Origin: Aeoliella straminimaris
GTDB lineage: Bacteria > Planctomycetota > Planctomycetia > Pirellulales > Lacipirellulaceae
Length of the DNA stretch: 64,000 bases
Assembly: GCF_024054565.1 (NCBI RefSeq)
Contig: NZ_JAMXLR010000015.1
Span: 88,923-152,922, forward strand
Direction of reading: 5' to 3'
Positions within the stretch are counted from its first letter, which is position 1. Each line of letters starts with the position of its first letter. A model generated the notes under the pieces. That model worked only from the letters and a program-made list of their open reading frames with translations, was not told the origin of the DNA and made no database searches. Shown piece after piece: positions 1 to 9,453 of the stretch. Made by a program: the position numbers and the translations under genes.

Positions 1-162
1 TCATACCACCTCGCAACAAGCGGTAGATGGACGAGGTTCTCGAGCACCATGGCCACCTCGGCCATTGACAATGACCAGAAATTCACCGCTCGCGATCAGC
101 CGTCACCCGACGGTGTGCTAGAATCAACACAACCATTTTCTAACTTAGTTACGGAGTCAGCC

Positions 163-534
163 ATGCTTAAAGGACTTGGACAGCTTGCCAACTTGGGCAA
201 CATCATGAAGCAGGCGCAGGAAATGAACTCCAAGATGCAGGCCCTGAACGAACAGCTCAAGACCAAGCGGGTTACCGGCTCGGCGGGCGGCGGCCTGGTC
301 GAGGTGGAAATCAACGGGCTGGGCGAGGTACTGGCCGTCCGGCTCGATGAAGACCTGGTGGCCAAGGGCGAGCGAGAGATGCTCGAAGACCTGCTGCCCA
401 CCGCGTTCAACTCGGCCAAGGCGAAAGCCGGCGAGTTGCATCAACAGGCCATGGCCGAAGTCACCGGCGGCTTGGACCTGCCCGGCCTCGGCGACATGCT
501 GGGCGGCGGAGACGACACGACTCCCACCCCGTGA
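163..534 (+). CDS. ybaB: YbaB/EbfC family nucleoid-associated protein
   Basis: The 123-residue product matches the YbaB/EbfC family of small dimeric DNA-binding proteins in length and in its central region (KTKRVTGSAGGGLVEVEING). It has the usual amphipathic N-terminal helix (LGNIMKQAQEMNSKMQALNEQ) and a Gly/Asp-rich tail. I chose ATG at 163 because the family's MLKGLG-type start lies there, 7 bases after the SD-like ACGGAG at 151-156. The frame stays open to the window's left edge, but that upstream stretch does not look like family sequence. The stop overlaps the GTG start of the next gene. In many bacteria ybaB sits between dnaX and recR; here an acyltransferase gene follows and recR is not seen. 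Family call from pattern recognition. Confidence 0.93.
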   Translation: MLKGLGQLANLGNIMKQAQEMNSKMQALNEQLKTKRVTGSAGGGLVEVEINGLGEVLAVRLDEDLVAKGEREMLEDLLPTAFNSAKAKAGELHQQAMAEVTGGLDLPGLGDMLGGGDDTTPTP

Positions 535-1739
535 CCGCCCTGCCCACGACCAACTCGACGCCATCGCCCGCTACTGGCGAAGCGCGTCGCATCACCGAGC
601 TCGACGGCCTGCGGGGCGTCGCCATCCTGCTGGTTCTGTTTCATCATTTCACCATCATCCACGGCCAGTCGACTTTCGATCGCTGGCTCATCTACTCTGG
701 TCACTTTGGCTGGTCGGGCGTCGAATTGTTCTTCGTCCTCTCGGGATTCCTGATTACCGGCATCCTGCTAGATGCACGAGAGTCGCCGCGGTACTTCCGC
801 TCGTTTTACGGTCGGCGGATGCTGCGGATCTTTCCGCTGTACTACGTCGTGGTGACGACGGTGCTGGTGCTGATTCCGGTCTTGTTTCCCGCACGGGCTG
901 CCAGCGACGGACTGGTGGGCCACCACGACTGGACTTATTGGTGCTTTCTGTCGAACTACGCCATTGCCTGGGACAACGGAATTCATAACCGGCTGCTGGC
1001 CGTGACCTGGTCGCTGGCCATCGAAGAACAGTACTACCTGGTGTGGCCGCTGGTCGTGTTGCTGGTGGGCAAGCGCGGGCTCCTGCGGTTGTGTCCTGTG
1101 TTGCTGGTGCTGTCCATCGCGTTGCGGGCGGCAATGCTCTACGTCTGGGACCAAGGGCTCACGACCGTGTACGTGTTCACCCCCTGCCGGCTCGACGGGC
1201 TGGTAGTGGGCAGTTGGATCGCCACGGCACTGCGGGCCGGCTGGGAAGCCCGGCCCTGGCGAAAGCTGCTACTGGCCACCGCGACGCTGACGCTCACCAC
1301 GGCTTATGTGGGCGAGTGGATCGCTACGCTGTACGTGGGCGAAAGTCTTTACGCGCGGACCGCCTTCGGTTTGCTGGTAGGTGTCTCGCTCATGGCCATC
1401 GGGTTTGGCAGTCTGGTGATCTTGTTGGTCGCTACCGATGCACTCCCGTTCGCGCGGCGGGTTCTAAGCTCCCGGTTCTTGCGATCGTTCGGTAAATACA
1501 GTTTTGCGATCTACCTGACTCACACCGTGGTGCTCCTCTCCTTCCGTCGATTCTTAATCAGTCCCTCCAACGACCGCTACACACCACTGCTGACGTTCGA
1601 ACAGGTTAGTACCTGTCCGTGGGTAGGGCAGCTATTGCTCTACCTGCTAGCAATTGCGGCCGCGTGGTGCATTGGTTGGCTCAGCTGGCACTTGCTGGAG
1701 AAGTGGTTCTTGAACCTCAAGCGATACTTCCCGTACTAA
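531..1739 (+). CDS. Acyltransferase 3 family membrane protein (O-acyltransferase)
   Basis: 402 residues with about ten hydrophobic segments. The N-terminal signature ELDGLRGVAILLVLFHHF is typical of the acyltransferase-3/OafA family, inner-membrane enzymes that move acetyl or other acyl groups onto surface sugars. The paired His in that motif is the likely catalytic site. The C-terminus ends in a basic juxtamembrane tail, and no SGNH hydrolase domain is attached. The GTG start at 531 overlaps the ybaB stop as GTGA, so translation is probably coupled. The substrate cannot be read from sequence. Confidence 0.9.
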   Translation: MTALPTTNSTPSPATGEARRITELDGLRGVAILLVLFHHFTIIHGQSTFDRWLIYSGHFGWSGVELFFVLSGFLITGILLDARESPRYFRSFYGRRMLRIFPLYYVVVTTVLVLIPVLFPARAASDGLVGHHDWTYWCFLSNYAIAWDNGIHNRLLAVTWSLAIEEQYYLVWPLVVLLVGKRGLLRLCPVLLVLSIALRAAMLYVWDQGLTTVYVFTPCRLDGLVVGSWIATALRAGWEARPWRKLLLATATLTLTTAYVGEWIATLYVGESLYARTAFGLLVGVSLMAIGFGSLVILLVATDALPFARRVLSSRFLRSFGKYSFAIYLTHTVVLLSFRRFLISPSNDRYTPLLTFEQVSTCPWVGQLLLYLLAIAAAWCIGWLSWHLLEKWFLNLKRYFPY

Positions 1740-2160
1740 CCGGTGTTGCACCGCTCGCATCGTTATTGCCCTTTTTCGCAACACCGGTTCGGAAAGTGCG
1801 GGTTACGCGCAGGACAACAATTTTTTCGGCCCCCTCGCCAGATGGTGAGGAAACTCGTTAGAATGGGGAAACTGGAAACACCGACAGGGGGCCTCCTCTG
1901 CCCAATCCCCCCGAGCGGCCCTGGAGCGTCGCCTACCGTGTGGTTAACTCGGTGTACACTTTGGTATGCCGCCGCTGCCCCTTCGGGTGGTAGGCTAAGA
2001 TTAAGCATACCTACGGGTTTCAAGTTTGGTTTGACCACTCCAGGCAAACAGCGGTATGCTAGAGGCGTCGGCCAAGGACCGCCGACAACAACCCATTGAA
2101 TCGTTCGTCACAGGCTTAACCTCCTACTCCCCTTCCTTCACAACTTAGCAGTTCACTTCC
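1740..2160. other. 421-bp intergenic region with inverted repeat
   Basis: I see no convincing gene here. A perfect 11-bp inverted repeat (ACCGGTGTTGC at 1739-1749 and its complement at 1778-1788, 28-base loop) directly follows the acyltransferase stop. It has no T-tract after it, so a Rho-independent terminator is uncertain. A sigma-70-like promoter is listed separately at 2031-2060. Confidence 0.6.
2031..2060 (+). promoter_or_regulatory. Candidate sigma-70-type promoter for rpoN
   Basis: TTGACC at 2031-2036 and TATGCT at 2055-2060 are separated by 18 bases, matching 5/6 and 4/6 of the consensus hexamers. The start codon of rpoN lies 100 bases downstream of the -10. Assigned by eye; there is no other strong candidate nearby. 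Confidence 0.4.
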
Positions 2161-3705
2161 ATGCGTCTTTCGCTCGGCCAACAAATGCAACTGGCTCAGA
2201 AGCAGGTGCTTGCACCGCGGATGATCCAGTCGATGGAGATCTTGCAGTTGCCGATTATGGCTTTGCAGGAACGGATCGAGCAGGAGATGGAAGACAATCC
2301 TACGCTCGAGCAAACCGAAGAGTCGGGGGAGACAGACTCGGATAGCGAACGCGACTCGCGGGAAGAACAGGACGAAGAAAATCCTAACGCTCCCACCGAG
2401 TCGGAGAAGGAACTGGTTGTCGACGAGGAGCACAACAACGAAGACGACTTCGAACGCCTGCTCAACATGGCGGAGAATCTGCCGGACGACTACGAAGAAC
2501 GAAGTCGGCCGTCCCGCGATCAGATCGAGTCGGACGGCGACCGGCAACACGACGCGATGGCCAACATTTCGGCCCGTCCCGAGTCGTTGGCCGACTACCT
2601 GCATCATCAACTCAGCTGGTTCGAAATCGAGCCGGCCGTGCGGCAGATGGCCGAACGCATCGTCTACAGTCTGGATAGCAACGGCTACCTGAAGACGCCA
2701 CTCGAGGAAATCATTCCGCCGGCTGCCAGCGACCTGAACGGCAACGCTCAGCAGTACCGCGAAGAACAACTGGCCGTTGCCGAGCAAGCGTTGGGAGTGG
2801 TGCAGTCGCTCGATCCCCCCGGCGTTGGCGCGCGTAGCCTGCGCGAGTGCCTGTTGCTACAGATCAAGCCCTCGATGCCTCACCACGAACAGTTGCGTAC
2901 CCTGATCGAGAATCATCTGGAAGATCTCGAGAATAATCGGTTGCCGCTGATTTCGAAGAAGACCGGCTTCTCCATCGAACTGATTAACGAACTTTGGGCC
3001 GAACTGCGCAAGCTAAAGCCCAAGCCTGGCGCCGACTACGGCGATGTCAGCGTGCCCAGCGTAACGCCCGATGTATTCGTCGAACGGGGCGAGGACGGCA
3101 TCTACACGGTACGGTTGGAAGACAGCCAGATCCCTTCGCTGTCGATCAGTCCTTACCATCGCAAGTTGCTGCAGCAGGCGGCACAGCAGAAGGACGTCGA
3201 GACCCGCGAATACATCAAGAAGAAGATCAACGCCGCACAGTGGCTGATCGACGCCATCGAACAACGTCGCGGCACCATCTCGCGCGTCTCCCAGGCGATC
3301 GTCGACCACCAGACTCGCTTCCTCGACGAAGGCCCCGAGTTCATCGAACCTTTGAAGATGCAGCAGATCGCCGACAAGGTTGGCGTGCACGTCACCACGG
3401 TCAGTCGCGCGGTGGATGACAAGTGGATTCAAACCCCGCGTGGCATCTTCCCGCTGAAGCGATTCTTCGTCGGCGGAACCACCAGCGCCGATGGCGAAGA
3501 GGTGGCCTGGGACCGGGTGCGGCTGAAGTTGCAGGAAATTGTCGACAACGAAGACAAAAGCAAGCCGCTGAGCGACGATGCCCTGGTGAGCGCCTTGGCC
3601 GAAGCAGGTATCACGGTCGCACGCCGCACGGTGACCAAGTATCGCAAGGCGATGAATATCCCCAGCAGCCGCCAGCGACGCGATTGGGCGACTGCCGACA
3701 AGTAG
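2161..3705 (+). CDS. rpoN: RNA polymerase sigma-54 factor RpoN
   Basis: The 514-residue product has the full sigma-54 layout. Region I is Gln/Leu-rich (LSLGQQMQLAQKQVLAPRM). A long acidic region II spans roughly residues 50-110. A core-binding region follows. A helix-turn-helix starts near residue 400 (MQQIADKVGVHVTTVSRAVD), and the RpoN box ARRTVTKYR is at 487-495. Sigma-54 directs polymerase to -24/-12 promoters and needs AAA+ activators. I see no clear Shine-Dalgarno before the ATG. The following genes are not the usual hpf/ptsN neighbours. Confidence 0.97.
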   Translation: MRLSLGQQMQLAQKQVLAPRMIQSMEILQLPIMALQERIEQEMEDNPTLEQTEESGETDSDSERDSREEQDEENPNAPTESEKELVVDEEHNNEDDFERLLNMAENLPDDYEERSRPSRDQIESDGDRQHDAMANISARPESLADYLHHQLSWFEIEPAVRQMAERIVYSLDSNGYLKTPLEEIIPPAASDLNGNAQQYREEQLAVAEQALGVVQSLDPPGVGARSLRECLLLQIKPSMPHHEQLRTLIENHLEDLENNRLPLISKKTGFSIELINELWAELRKLKPKPGADYGDVSVPSVTPDVFVERGEDGIYTVRLEDSQIPSLSISPYHRKLLQQAAQQKDVETREYIKKKINAAQWLIDAIEQRRGTISRVSQAIVDHQTRFLDEGPEFIEPLKMQQIADKVGVHVTTVSRAVDDKWIQTPRGIFPLKRFFVGGTTSADGEEVAWDRVRLKLQEIVDNEDKSKPLSDDALVSALAEAGITVARRTVTKYRKAMNIPSSRQRRDWATADK

Positions 3706-3746
3706 GCCCATAGCAACCGAAGCTCCCGCCCAAGGGTGCACTACCG

Positions 3747-4142
3747 ATTAGCACCAATTGTCAGTACTGTGGCGAAGCGGTCCCTCGGGGGTTCGAGGTC
3801 TGCTGGAACTGCGGCGGCGCTATCGATGGCTCTCATCCACCCACACGGGCGACTAGCCCCTACACTCCGCCCCAGGCGGACGACCGGCCCGTCCGGCGGT
3901 TCCGCTTTCGACTCGCCCACCTGCTGCTGTTTTTCACCATCGTTTCGTTGATTCTAGCTTGCTACAGCAGCGAACACGTGCTGTTCATCGTCGTAGCCGC
4001 GCTCATCACCAATCTGCTTGGAGTCATCGCAGGACTAATGCTCACCAATGTGTTTGGCCTTCCGAACGATGGCTCCCCACCACCCGGCTGCGACAACCAA
4101 CCGGATGCCGAGGACCAGTTGGACCCACAAAAAAGCCTTTAG
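3747..4142 (+). CDS. Zinc-ribbon membrane protein, probable ATT start
   Basis: An open frame from the stop at 3711 to the stop at 4142 encodes a double-CxxC zinc ribbon (NCQYCGEAVPRGFEVCWNCG), a polar Pro-rich linker, two hydrophobic segments (LAHLLLFFTIVSLILA and VLFIVVAALITNLLGVIAG) and an acidic tail. No ATG, GTG or TTG occurs in frame before the ribbon. The only candidate start is ATT at 3747, which would give a 131-residue protein beginning M-S-T-N-C, with AAGGG at 3732-3736 ten bases upstream. A TTG at 3948 would lose the ribbon and the first membrane segment. Alternatives are a mutated ATG (damaged gene) or a sequencing error. Function unknown. Confidence 0.6.
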   Translation: MSTNCQYCGEAVPRGFEVCWNCGGAIDGSHPPTRATSPYTPPQADDRPVRRFRFRLAHLLLFFTIVSLILACYSSEHVLFIVVAALITNLLGVIAGLMLTNVFGLPNDGSPPPGCDNQPDAEDQLDPQKSL

Positions 4143-4263
4143 ATTGACTGTTTAGGTGGCTTAAGCTAGGATAATCGGATTGGTCGGTGGGGCGCTAGCT
4201 TGGCTTCCGCGCTGGCAGCGGCCGTATGCTCTACAGGCGATTCCCTGTCCCCGCAGAGATTCT

Positions 4264-5394
4264 ATGAGAACGCAACGCCGCGAAGTTGCCTTTCAACGTC
4301 CATCCCTCCGATGGCGTGGATTCCAGGGATTTACCCTAGTCGAGCTATTGGTCGTCATCGCCATCATTGGCATTCTCGTCGCTCTGTTGTTGCCAGCGGT
4401 CCAATCGGCCCGCGAAGCAGCCCGGCGTTCCTCATGCACCAACAACCTCAAGCAAATCGCTCTGGCGGCGCTGAACTACGAAAGCGCCCGGCAGCGTCTG
4501 CCACCGGGACACTTGTCTGGAGAGCAAGTGCCCGAGACATTTGGAGCGATCGGCCAGACAGTCGGCAGCACCGCTCAGTACTACCAGCTCAACGGTGTCT
4601 TCACTTACCTGCTTCCTTACATGGAAGCCAACGTGGTCTACGATCGGTTTTCGCAGACCCTTCCAATGGGAGTCGATAAGTTTGCACCCAGTGAATGGTA
4701 CGCCGATGTCAATGCAAGTATCGCCAGCCAGGCGACCATCCCGGGCCTGCTATGCCCCAGCATGACCAACGAGACTCCCCAAAGCGGAGTGATGGCCAGA
4801 AAATGGAACGAGTTGCTCATTAGCAATGGACAGGTCACACTCTCCATCATCAGCGGTTCCTACACGCCCGACAATCCACTGCCGGGCATCACGCACTACC
4901 AGGGCGTGGAAGGCTTGGGTGGCAAGCAGGATCCCAATTTTCCGGAACTGGCCCTAGGTTCGAGTGGGTACAAGTCGATCAACGACGGGTGGATCGGGGT
5001 GTTTTTCGTTCGCAGTAAGACGCGAATGGCCCAGATCATCGATGGCACCAGCAACACCCTGATGTTTGGCGAAGCCCCCGGTATGATTGGTGAGAACATC
5101 ACTACAAATACTGGCACCTACACCGGCTTCGTATCCGGCATTTCCTGGGCCTGCAACGCCACGCTTCCGACGGTGCTCGGCCTGGATGCATCGTCCTACA
5201 ATGGCAGCCCAACACCGGAAACCAAGTATGACGTGGCGTCCGGAACCTACGGCAGCTTGCACCAAGGTGATGTAGTAATGTTCGCCATGTCCGACGGCTC
5301 GGTTCGACCCCTTACCAAAGACATCGACTTCGCCACTTACATGTTTCTTTCGACCATGAAGGGCGAAGACTTGGTCGACTCTACCGAACTCTGA
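4264..5394 (+). CDS. DUF1559 protein with type IV pilin-like N-terminus
   Basis: 376 residues from ATG at 4264. After a short basic leader comes [20 protein letters not shown], a prepilin-peptidase cleavage site with its hydrophobic helix. Next is the DUF1559 signature ([20 protein letters not shown]). The C-terminus carries the family's His-to-Asp-Gly motif ([15 protein letters not shown]), with ten residues between His and Asp rather than the more common nine. These proteins are greatly expanded in planctomycetes and are presumed pseudopilin-like surface or secretion proteins; individual functions are unknown. An in-frame upstream start at 4180 is less likely because it would bury the leader. 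Confidence 0.9.
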   Translation: MRTQRREVAFQRPSLRWRGFQGFTLVELLVVIAIIGILVALLLPAVQSAREAARRSSCTNNLKQIALAALNYESARQRLPPGHLSGEQVPETFGAIGQTVGSTAQYYQLNGVFTYLLPYMEANVVYDRFSQTLPMGVDKFAPSEWYADVNASIASQATIPGLLCPSMTNETPQSGVMARKWNELLISNGQVTLSIISGSYTPDNPLPGITHYQGVEGLGGKQDPNFPELALGSSGYKSINDGWIGVFFVRSKTRMAQIIDGTSNTLMFGEAPGMIGENITTNTGTYTGFVSGISWACNATLPTVLGLDASSYNGSPTPETKYDVASGTYGSLHQGDVVMFAMSDGSVRPLTKDIDFATYMFLSTMKGEDLVDSTEL

Positions 5395-5412
5395 GGCTGC
5401 AGGAGCCAAGCG

Positions 5413-5598
5413 ATGAAGTGTATCAGTACGCGATTTGTTTTTCCGACGTTGATGGGCCTGGTCTTGGCGTGTCCGCTGCTTACGGGATGCATGTCCGAAA
5501 AGCCTTCGGCCCAGATTCCCGAAGATGCACAACCCTTGGGCGAGCCGGTCGACGACTCGACCACCAGTCAGGCACCCGCTGGCTTCCAGACCAAGTAG
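5413..5598 (+). CDS. Small putative lipoprotein
   Basis: 61 residues. The hydrophobic N-terminus ends in a lipobox (LLTGC, Cys at about residue 26), and the mature part is a short acidic Pro/Ser/Thr-rich tail. AGGAG at 5401-5405 sits about 7 bases before the ATG. It starts 18 bases after the DUF1559 stop, so it is probably co-transcribed. A small lipoprotein after a DUF1559 gene is, to my knowledge, a frequent planctomycete arrangement. Function unknown. Confidence 0.75.
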   Translation: MKCISTRFVFPTLMGLVLACPLLTGCMSEKPSAQIPEDAQPLGEPVDDSTTSQAPAGFQTK

Positions 5599-5643
5599 TT
5601 CGTCAGGCCAGCTAATCGGTAGTCGCATCCAGCCATCGCGGTC

Positions 5644-6318
5644 TCACACTGCCTCGATGTGTAATCCTCTGCGCCGGCGCTCTTTGCGGCGTAGGTCGTC
5701 GATCAGGTCGGCCACTCGGCGGACGTCCTCGATGCCTGGTACATCCATCTCCGGGTCGGTTTTGTCGCTGCTCGAAATGTGGATGGTGCCGACGTTGAAC
5801 ATCCGTTCGATCGGCCCCTGGCGGAAGGTCACATCGTCGATGTCGATCAATTCGATGCGCTCAATTCGCCGCCACAGGATGCCCACCTCGTGGATGAAGC
5901 GCTGGTTGGTCAGGTAGTAGTGCATGCCGAACCGGCGATAAGCGTACCGCCCGCCAAGCGCCGCCCAGCCAATCACCAAGGCCAGCAACAGCCAGCCGAT
6001 GTAATCGCCAAAGTACATCAGGCCCACCACCAGGGCGACGACCGTGATCACACCGGCGGCAATCCACCAGCCCACCATCGCCTTGGGCGAGTAGCAGCCG
6101 TTCCAGACGTCGTCCTCCACATGGTCGTCGTCCCCCTGCCTGGCCGCAACCGCCCGCTGAAACTTGCTGGTCGCATCGGTACCCGTGGGAGGAATGGGAA
6201 ACTCGGCATCGTTCTCCGCCTGTTCCGCCTGGGAGTGGTCGTCCGCAATGCGGGCTCCACAATGCTGGCAGAAAGCAGCGTCGTTTTCGATTTCGCTAGC
6301 ACAGTTCGGACAGTTCAT
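5644..6318 (-). CDS. Zinc-ribbon plus PH-like (YdbS/DUF304-type) membrane protein
   Basis: 224 residues from ATG at 6318. The N-terminal ribbon has C3-x2-C6 and C17-x2-C20. A polar linker follows, then two adjacent membrane segments near residues 85-130. The C-terminal bacterial PH-like domain carries YYLTNQRFIHEVGILWRRIE and the following DIDDVTFRQG, a pattern shared with YdbS/DUF304 proteins. Such domains are membrane-associated and their ligands are mostly unknown. It is convergent with the lipoprotein gene and divergent from nrdR. A longer reading to 6366 would put residues before the Cys pair and is less likely. Confidence 0.8.
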   Translation of the reverse strand: MNCPNCASEIENDAAFCQHCGARIADDHSQAEQAENDAEFPIPPTGTDATSKFQRAVAARQGDDDHVEDDVWNGCYSPKAMVGWWIAAGVITVVALVVGLMYFGDYIGWLLLALVIGWAALGGRYAYRRFGMHYYLTNQRFIHEVGILWRRIERIELIDIDDVTFRQGPIERMFNVGTIHISSSDKTDPEMDVPGIEDVRRVADLIDDLRRKERRRRGLHIEAV

Positions 6319-6492
6319 CGACGAACACTCGTTGTACGGGACCAGTTGATCACAGTGGAACGCCACCAGGGCAAGCCCTCAGTTTGCCCCAAAACCTACT
6401 TCGCTAGCAACCTACCAATCTTGGCAAACTTCATTCAACCGGGCCACGGGATAGTTGTCGACGCTGTCAGCCGACGTGTATACTCAACGGTC

Positions 6493-6966
6493 ATGAAATG
6501 CCCTTTTTGTCGCTTGGACAACGACCGCGTCATCGACTCTCGAGCCAGCCAGGATGGATCGGCCATTCGCCGTCGTCGTGAGTGCTTGAGTTGCGGCCGG
6601 CGTTACACGACCTACGAACGTCCCGAGGAATCGACCATCAAGGTCGTGAAGAAGGACGGATCGAGGGCGCCCTTTTCGCGTGAGAAAATCCGCCGGGGCC
6701 TGGAGCGGGCCTGCTGGAAGCGGCCCATTTCCAGCCGCCAGATCGATACGACGGTCGCCGCGATCGAGAACGACGTCTACGCCAAGTTCGATACCGAAGT
6801 CGAGTCGAAAGAGCTGGGCGTGCTGGTCATGGAGCACTTGCAGCACCTGGACGAAGTGGCCTTCGTCCGCTTCGCCAGCGTCTACCGCCAGTTTAACGAC
6901 GTGCAGGACTTCTTTGAGGAACTGCGGCCCATGCTGGCCAAACGCCCGCCGATCAGCCCCCGCTAG
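6493..6966 (+). CDS. nrdR: Transcriptional repressor NrdR
   Basis: 157 residues, normal for the family. The N-terminal zinc ribbon (C3, C6, C31, C34; MKCPFC and CLSCGRRY) binds NrdR boxes upstream of ribonucleotide reductase genes. It is followed by an ATP-cone domain (IKVVKKDGSRAPFSREKIRR) that senses ATP/dATP. The ATG at 6493 starts exactly at the ribbon. No ribonucleotide reductase gene is in this window. Confidence 0.96.
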   Translation: MKCPFCRLDNDRVIDSRASQDGSAIRRRRECLSCGRRYTTYERPEESTIKVVKKDGSRAPFSREKIRRGLERACWKRPISSRQIDTTVAAIENDVYAKFDTEVESKELGVLVMEHLQHLDEVAFVRFASVYRQFNDVQDFFEELRPMLAKRPPISPR

Positions 6967-7056
6967 CCCTCCCTGGCATCGGGCGGTCCGCGATTGCCCC
7001 AGGCCAGCGCTTGGTTGAAAGCGGCCCGAAATGTCGTAGAATCTAGAAACCACTTT

Positions 7057-7129
7057 GGGGCGGTAGCTCAGTTGGGAGAGCGCTGCGTTCGCAATGCAGA
7101 GGTCGGGAGTTCGACTCTCCTCCGCTCCA
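7057..7129 (+). tRNA. tRNA-Ala (anticodon CGC)
   Basis: A complete 73-nt cloverleaf. The acceptor GGGGCGG pairs with CCGCTCC including the G3-U70 wobble that identifies alanine tRNAs. The D-arm carries AGCTCAGTTGGGAGAGC, the anticodon stem-loop is CTGCG-TTCGCAA-TGCAG, and the T-arm is GGGAG-TTCGACT-CTCCT. The discriminator is A. CCA is not encoded, so it must be added by the CCA enzyme. The loop reads CGC, decoding GCG. Confidence 0.97.
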
Positions 7130-7133
7130 CTGT

Positions 7134-7293
7134 TTTTCTTGCTACTCGACTTGGCTACGCCAGGATCTCGTTGACGCTGGGGCTTTTGCTACTCGGCTAG
7201 TTTTCTTGCTACTCGACTTGGCTGCGCCAGGATCTCGTTGACGCTGGTTTTCTTGCTACTCGACTTGGCTGCGCCAGGATCTCGTTACGCTGG
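7134..7293 (+). repeat. Tandem ~47-bp repeat downstream of tRNA-Ala
   Basis: Three near-identical units lie at 7134-7180, 7201-7247 and 7248-7293, each starting TTTTCTTGCTACTCG and ending at ACGCTGG. Copy 1 has one substitution relative to copy 2, and copy 3 has a single-base deletion near its end. A 20-bp spacer at 7181-7200 holds a truncated fourth piece (CTTTTGCTACTCGG). No open frame runs through all copies. It begins five bases after the tRNA. Confidence 0.9.
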
Positions 7294-7356
7294 GGCTTTT
7301 CTGTGCTGGGCGGGTGTAGCTTTGGCGGCATCGATCTAACCCTCCCTTCACTGCGT

Positions 7357-9429
7357 TCAACCGCGGCCTGCGGTGGCTAGCTCCTTCACCGCGGCAAGAA
7401 TCGCCTGCTGCCCTTTGATTGGCGCTTGGCAGGATTGGTTCTCGCAGATGTAGAGCGCCACGTCCTCACCGGCATCGCGACCTTGGAACAACGCGTCGAG
7501 TGGCCCTGCGGAGGATGCAGCCTCTCGCACCGCGATCACGGTACGTGGCAGCAATTGCTGCCAGCAATCGAGCGCTAACTGCTTGGCGCCGGCCCCCGTG
7601 AACACCAACTCCTGCGCCGGGCCCACAAAGAGGTCCAACCCCACCAGCATTTGCCCCGTGGCCATGGGGATCTGCTGCATCAGCGGCGCGGCAGCCTTGA
7701 GGATGGCGGCTGCTGTGTCGAGGTAATCGCCGCGAGAGGTAAGCTTACCCAATCGCAGTAGCGCCATCACCGCCATCGAGTTGCCACCCGGCGTGGCGTT
7801 GTCGGTGAAGTCCTTGTTGCGGGTGAGCAGCTCTTCGTGGTCGTCAGCCGTGAAGTAAAAGCCCGCTTCCCATTTTTCTTGCTCATTGGCGCCACCAAAG
7901 TGAGCAATCACGACGTCCATCAATTCGGTAGCGGCCGAGATGTACGACTCCTCAAAGGTTGCCTCGTACAGCGTTACCAGGGCGTTAGCGAGCGCCGTGT
8001 AGTCGTCCAGGTACGCGGCCAGCTTCGCTGTACCACCGCGCCAGGTGTGCAGCAGCCGGCCCGACTCGTCGCGCATCTCCGAGAGGATAAAATCGGCCGC
8101 TTTCCTGGCGGCCGCGGTGTAACGCACTTCGCCCAGCGCGGCGCCGACCTTGGCAAAGGCATCAATCGCCAGGGCGTTCCAGCTCACCAGCACTTTGTCG
8201 TCGAGGCCGGGCCGGGTCCGTTTACTTCGCTCGGCGAGCAACTTCTGGCGGCTCTCGGCTAACTCCTTGGCGAGCTCATCAACATCGCGGTCCAGCAGCT
8301 TGGCTTGCTGCTCGATGGTCTTTGGCAAGTTCAAAATGCTCTGGCCTTCGAAGTTGCCACCGTCGCGCACATCGTACACCCGGCAGAATGTGTCGGCCGC
8401 ATCGCCCAGCAGCTGTTGCACTTCGGTGGGCGTCCAGACGTAGAACTTGCCCTCCACCCCCTCGCTGTCGGCGTCCTCGGCACTGTAGAACCCACCTGCT
8501 GCGTCAGTCATGTCGCGGAGCAAGTAGTCAAGCGTCTCGGTTACCACCTGACGGTACTGCTCGTTGCCGGTGGCCTGGTACGCCTCGAGGTAGACCACGG
8601 CCAGCAGCGAGTTGTCGTACAGCATTTTCTCGAAGTGCGGCACCAGCCAGCGGGCGTCGACGCTGTACCGGGCGAAGCCGCCCCCCAGGTGGTCGTACAT
8701 CCCGCCCTGGAACATCTTGTTGAGCGATGCCGTGACCATATGCAGCCACTGGTCGTTGCCGCTGCGTTGCCACCAACGGATCAACAGCTGCAGCTCGAAC
8801 GGGTGAGGAAACTTCGGCGCCTCGCCGAACCCGCCATGGATGGGATCGAACATTCGCTCCAGCGCATGCGCCCCGGCGTTGAGAAGGCTCTTGTCGAGCA
8901 GTACCGAACCTCCTTCGGCGCCTTTGCGAGTGAGCTGTTCGAGCTCGGCGGTAAGCTGCTCGGCACCTTGCAGAGCCTGGTCGCGACGGTTGGTCCACGC
9001 GTCGTCCACGGCCGCCAGTACCTGATCGAATCCCGGCATGCCTCGCGACGCGGTGGGCGGCCAGTAGGTCCCGCCATAGAACGGTTTGAGCGCCGGCGTC
9101 AGAAATACACTCATCGGCCAGCCACCATGCCCGGTCATCAACTGCACGGCGTTCATGTAGATCTGATCGAGGTCGGGTCGCTCCTCGCGATCGACCTTCA
9201 CGCAAACAAACTTCTCGTTCATCATCGCCGCGATCCGCGGATCTTCAAAACTTTCATGCTCCATCACATGGCACCAATGGCAGGCCGAGTAACCAATCGA
9301 AAGAAAAATCGGCTTCTCTTCGGCGCGCGAACGCTCGAGCGCTTCGGGTCCCCATGGATACCACTCAACAGGGTTGTCCTTGTGCTGCAGCAGGTAGGGA
9401 GATGTTTCGTTGGCAAGTTGATTTGGCAT
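7357..9429 (-). CDS. DUF255 (YyaL/SSP411-like) thioredoxin-domain protein
   Basis: 690 residues, the usual length. The N-terminus is a thioredoxin-like DUF255 domain with the redox motif C50-H-W-C53 in [20 protein letters not shown] and the conserved [11 protein letters not shown]. The rest resembles the (alpha/alpha)6 barrel of glycan-processing enzymes and carries [14 protein letters not shown], [18 protein letters not shown] and [17 protein letters not shown] elements. The family (YyaL, human SPATA20) is widespread but its reaction is not established. It stands alone, with a palindromic repeat upstream. Confidence 0.92.
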   Translation of the reverse strand: MPNQLANETSPYLLQHKDNPVEWYPWGPEALERSRAEEKPIFLSIGYSACHWCHVMEHESFEDPRIAAMMNEKFVCVKVDREERPDLDQIYMNAVQLMTGHGGWPMSVFLTPALKPFYGGTYWPPTASRGMPGFDQVLAAVDDAWTNRRDQALQGAEQLTAELEQLTRKGAEGGSVLLDKSLLNAGAHALERMFDPIHGGFGEAPKFPHPFELQLLIRWWQRSGNDQWLHMVTASLNKMFQGGMYDHLGGGFARYSVDARWLVPHFEKMLYDNSLLAVVYLEAYQATGNEQYRQVVTETLDYLLRDMTDAAGGFYSAEDADSEGVEGKFYVWTPTEVQQLLGDAADTFCRVYDVRDGGNFEGQSILNLPKTIEQQAKLLDRDVDELAKELAESRQKLLAERSKRTRPGLDDKVLVSWNALAIDAFAKVGAALGEVRYTAAARKAADFILSEMRDESGRLLHTWRGGTAKLAAYLDDYTALANALVTLYEATFEESYISAATELMDVVIAHFGGANEQEKWEAGFYFTADDHEELLTRNKDFTDNATPGGNSMAVMALLRLGKLTSRGDYLDTAAAILKAAAPLMQQIPMATGQMLVGLDLFVGPAQELVFTGAGAKQLALDCWQQLLPRTVIAVREAASSAGPLDALFQGRDAGEDVALYICENQSCQAPIKGQQAILAAVKELATAGRG

Positions 9430-9453
9430 GTGTGCTAATCGTCCTTAGTTTTT

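Noticed and set aside
1..162. In-frame extension of ybaB to the left edge
   Set aside because: The sequence before ATG 163 does not resemble the family and includes promoter-like composition; it may hold the end of an upstream gene, which I cannot identify.
1743..2099. Open frame in the acyltransferase-rpoN gap
   Set aside because: Poor start, unusual composition and overlap with the promoter-like site.
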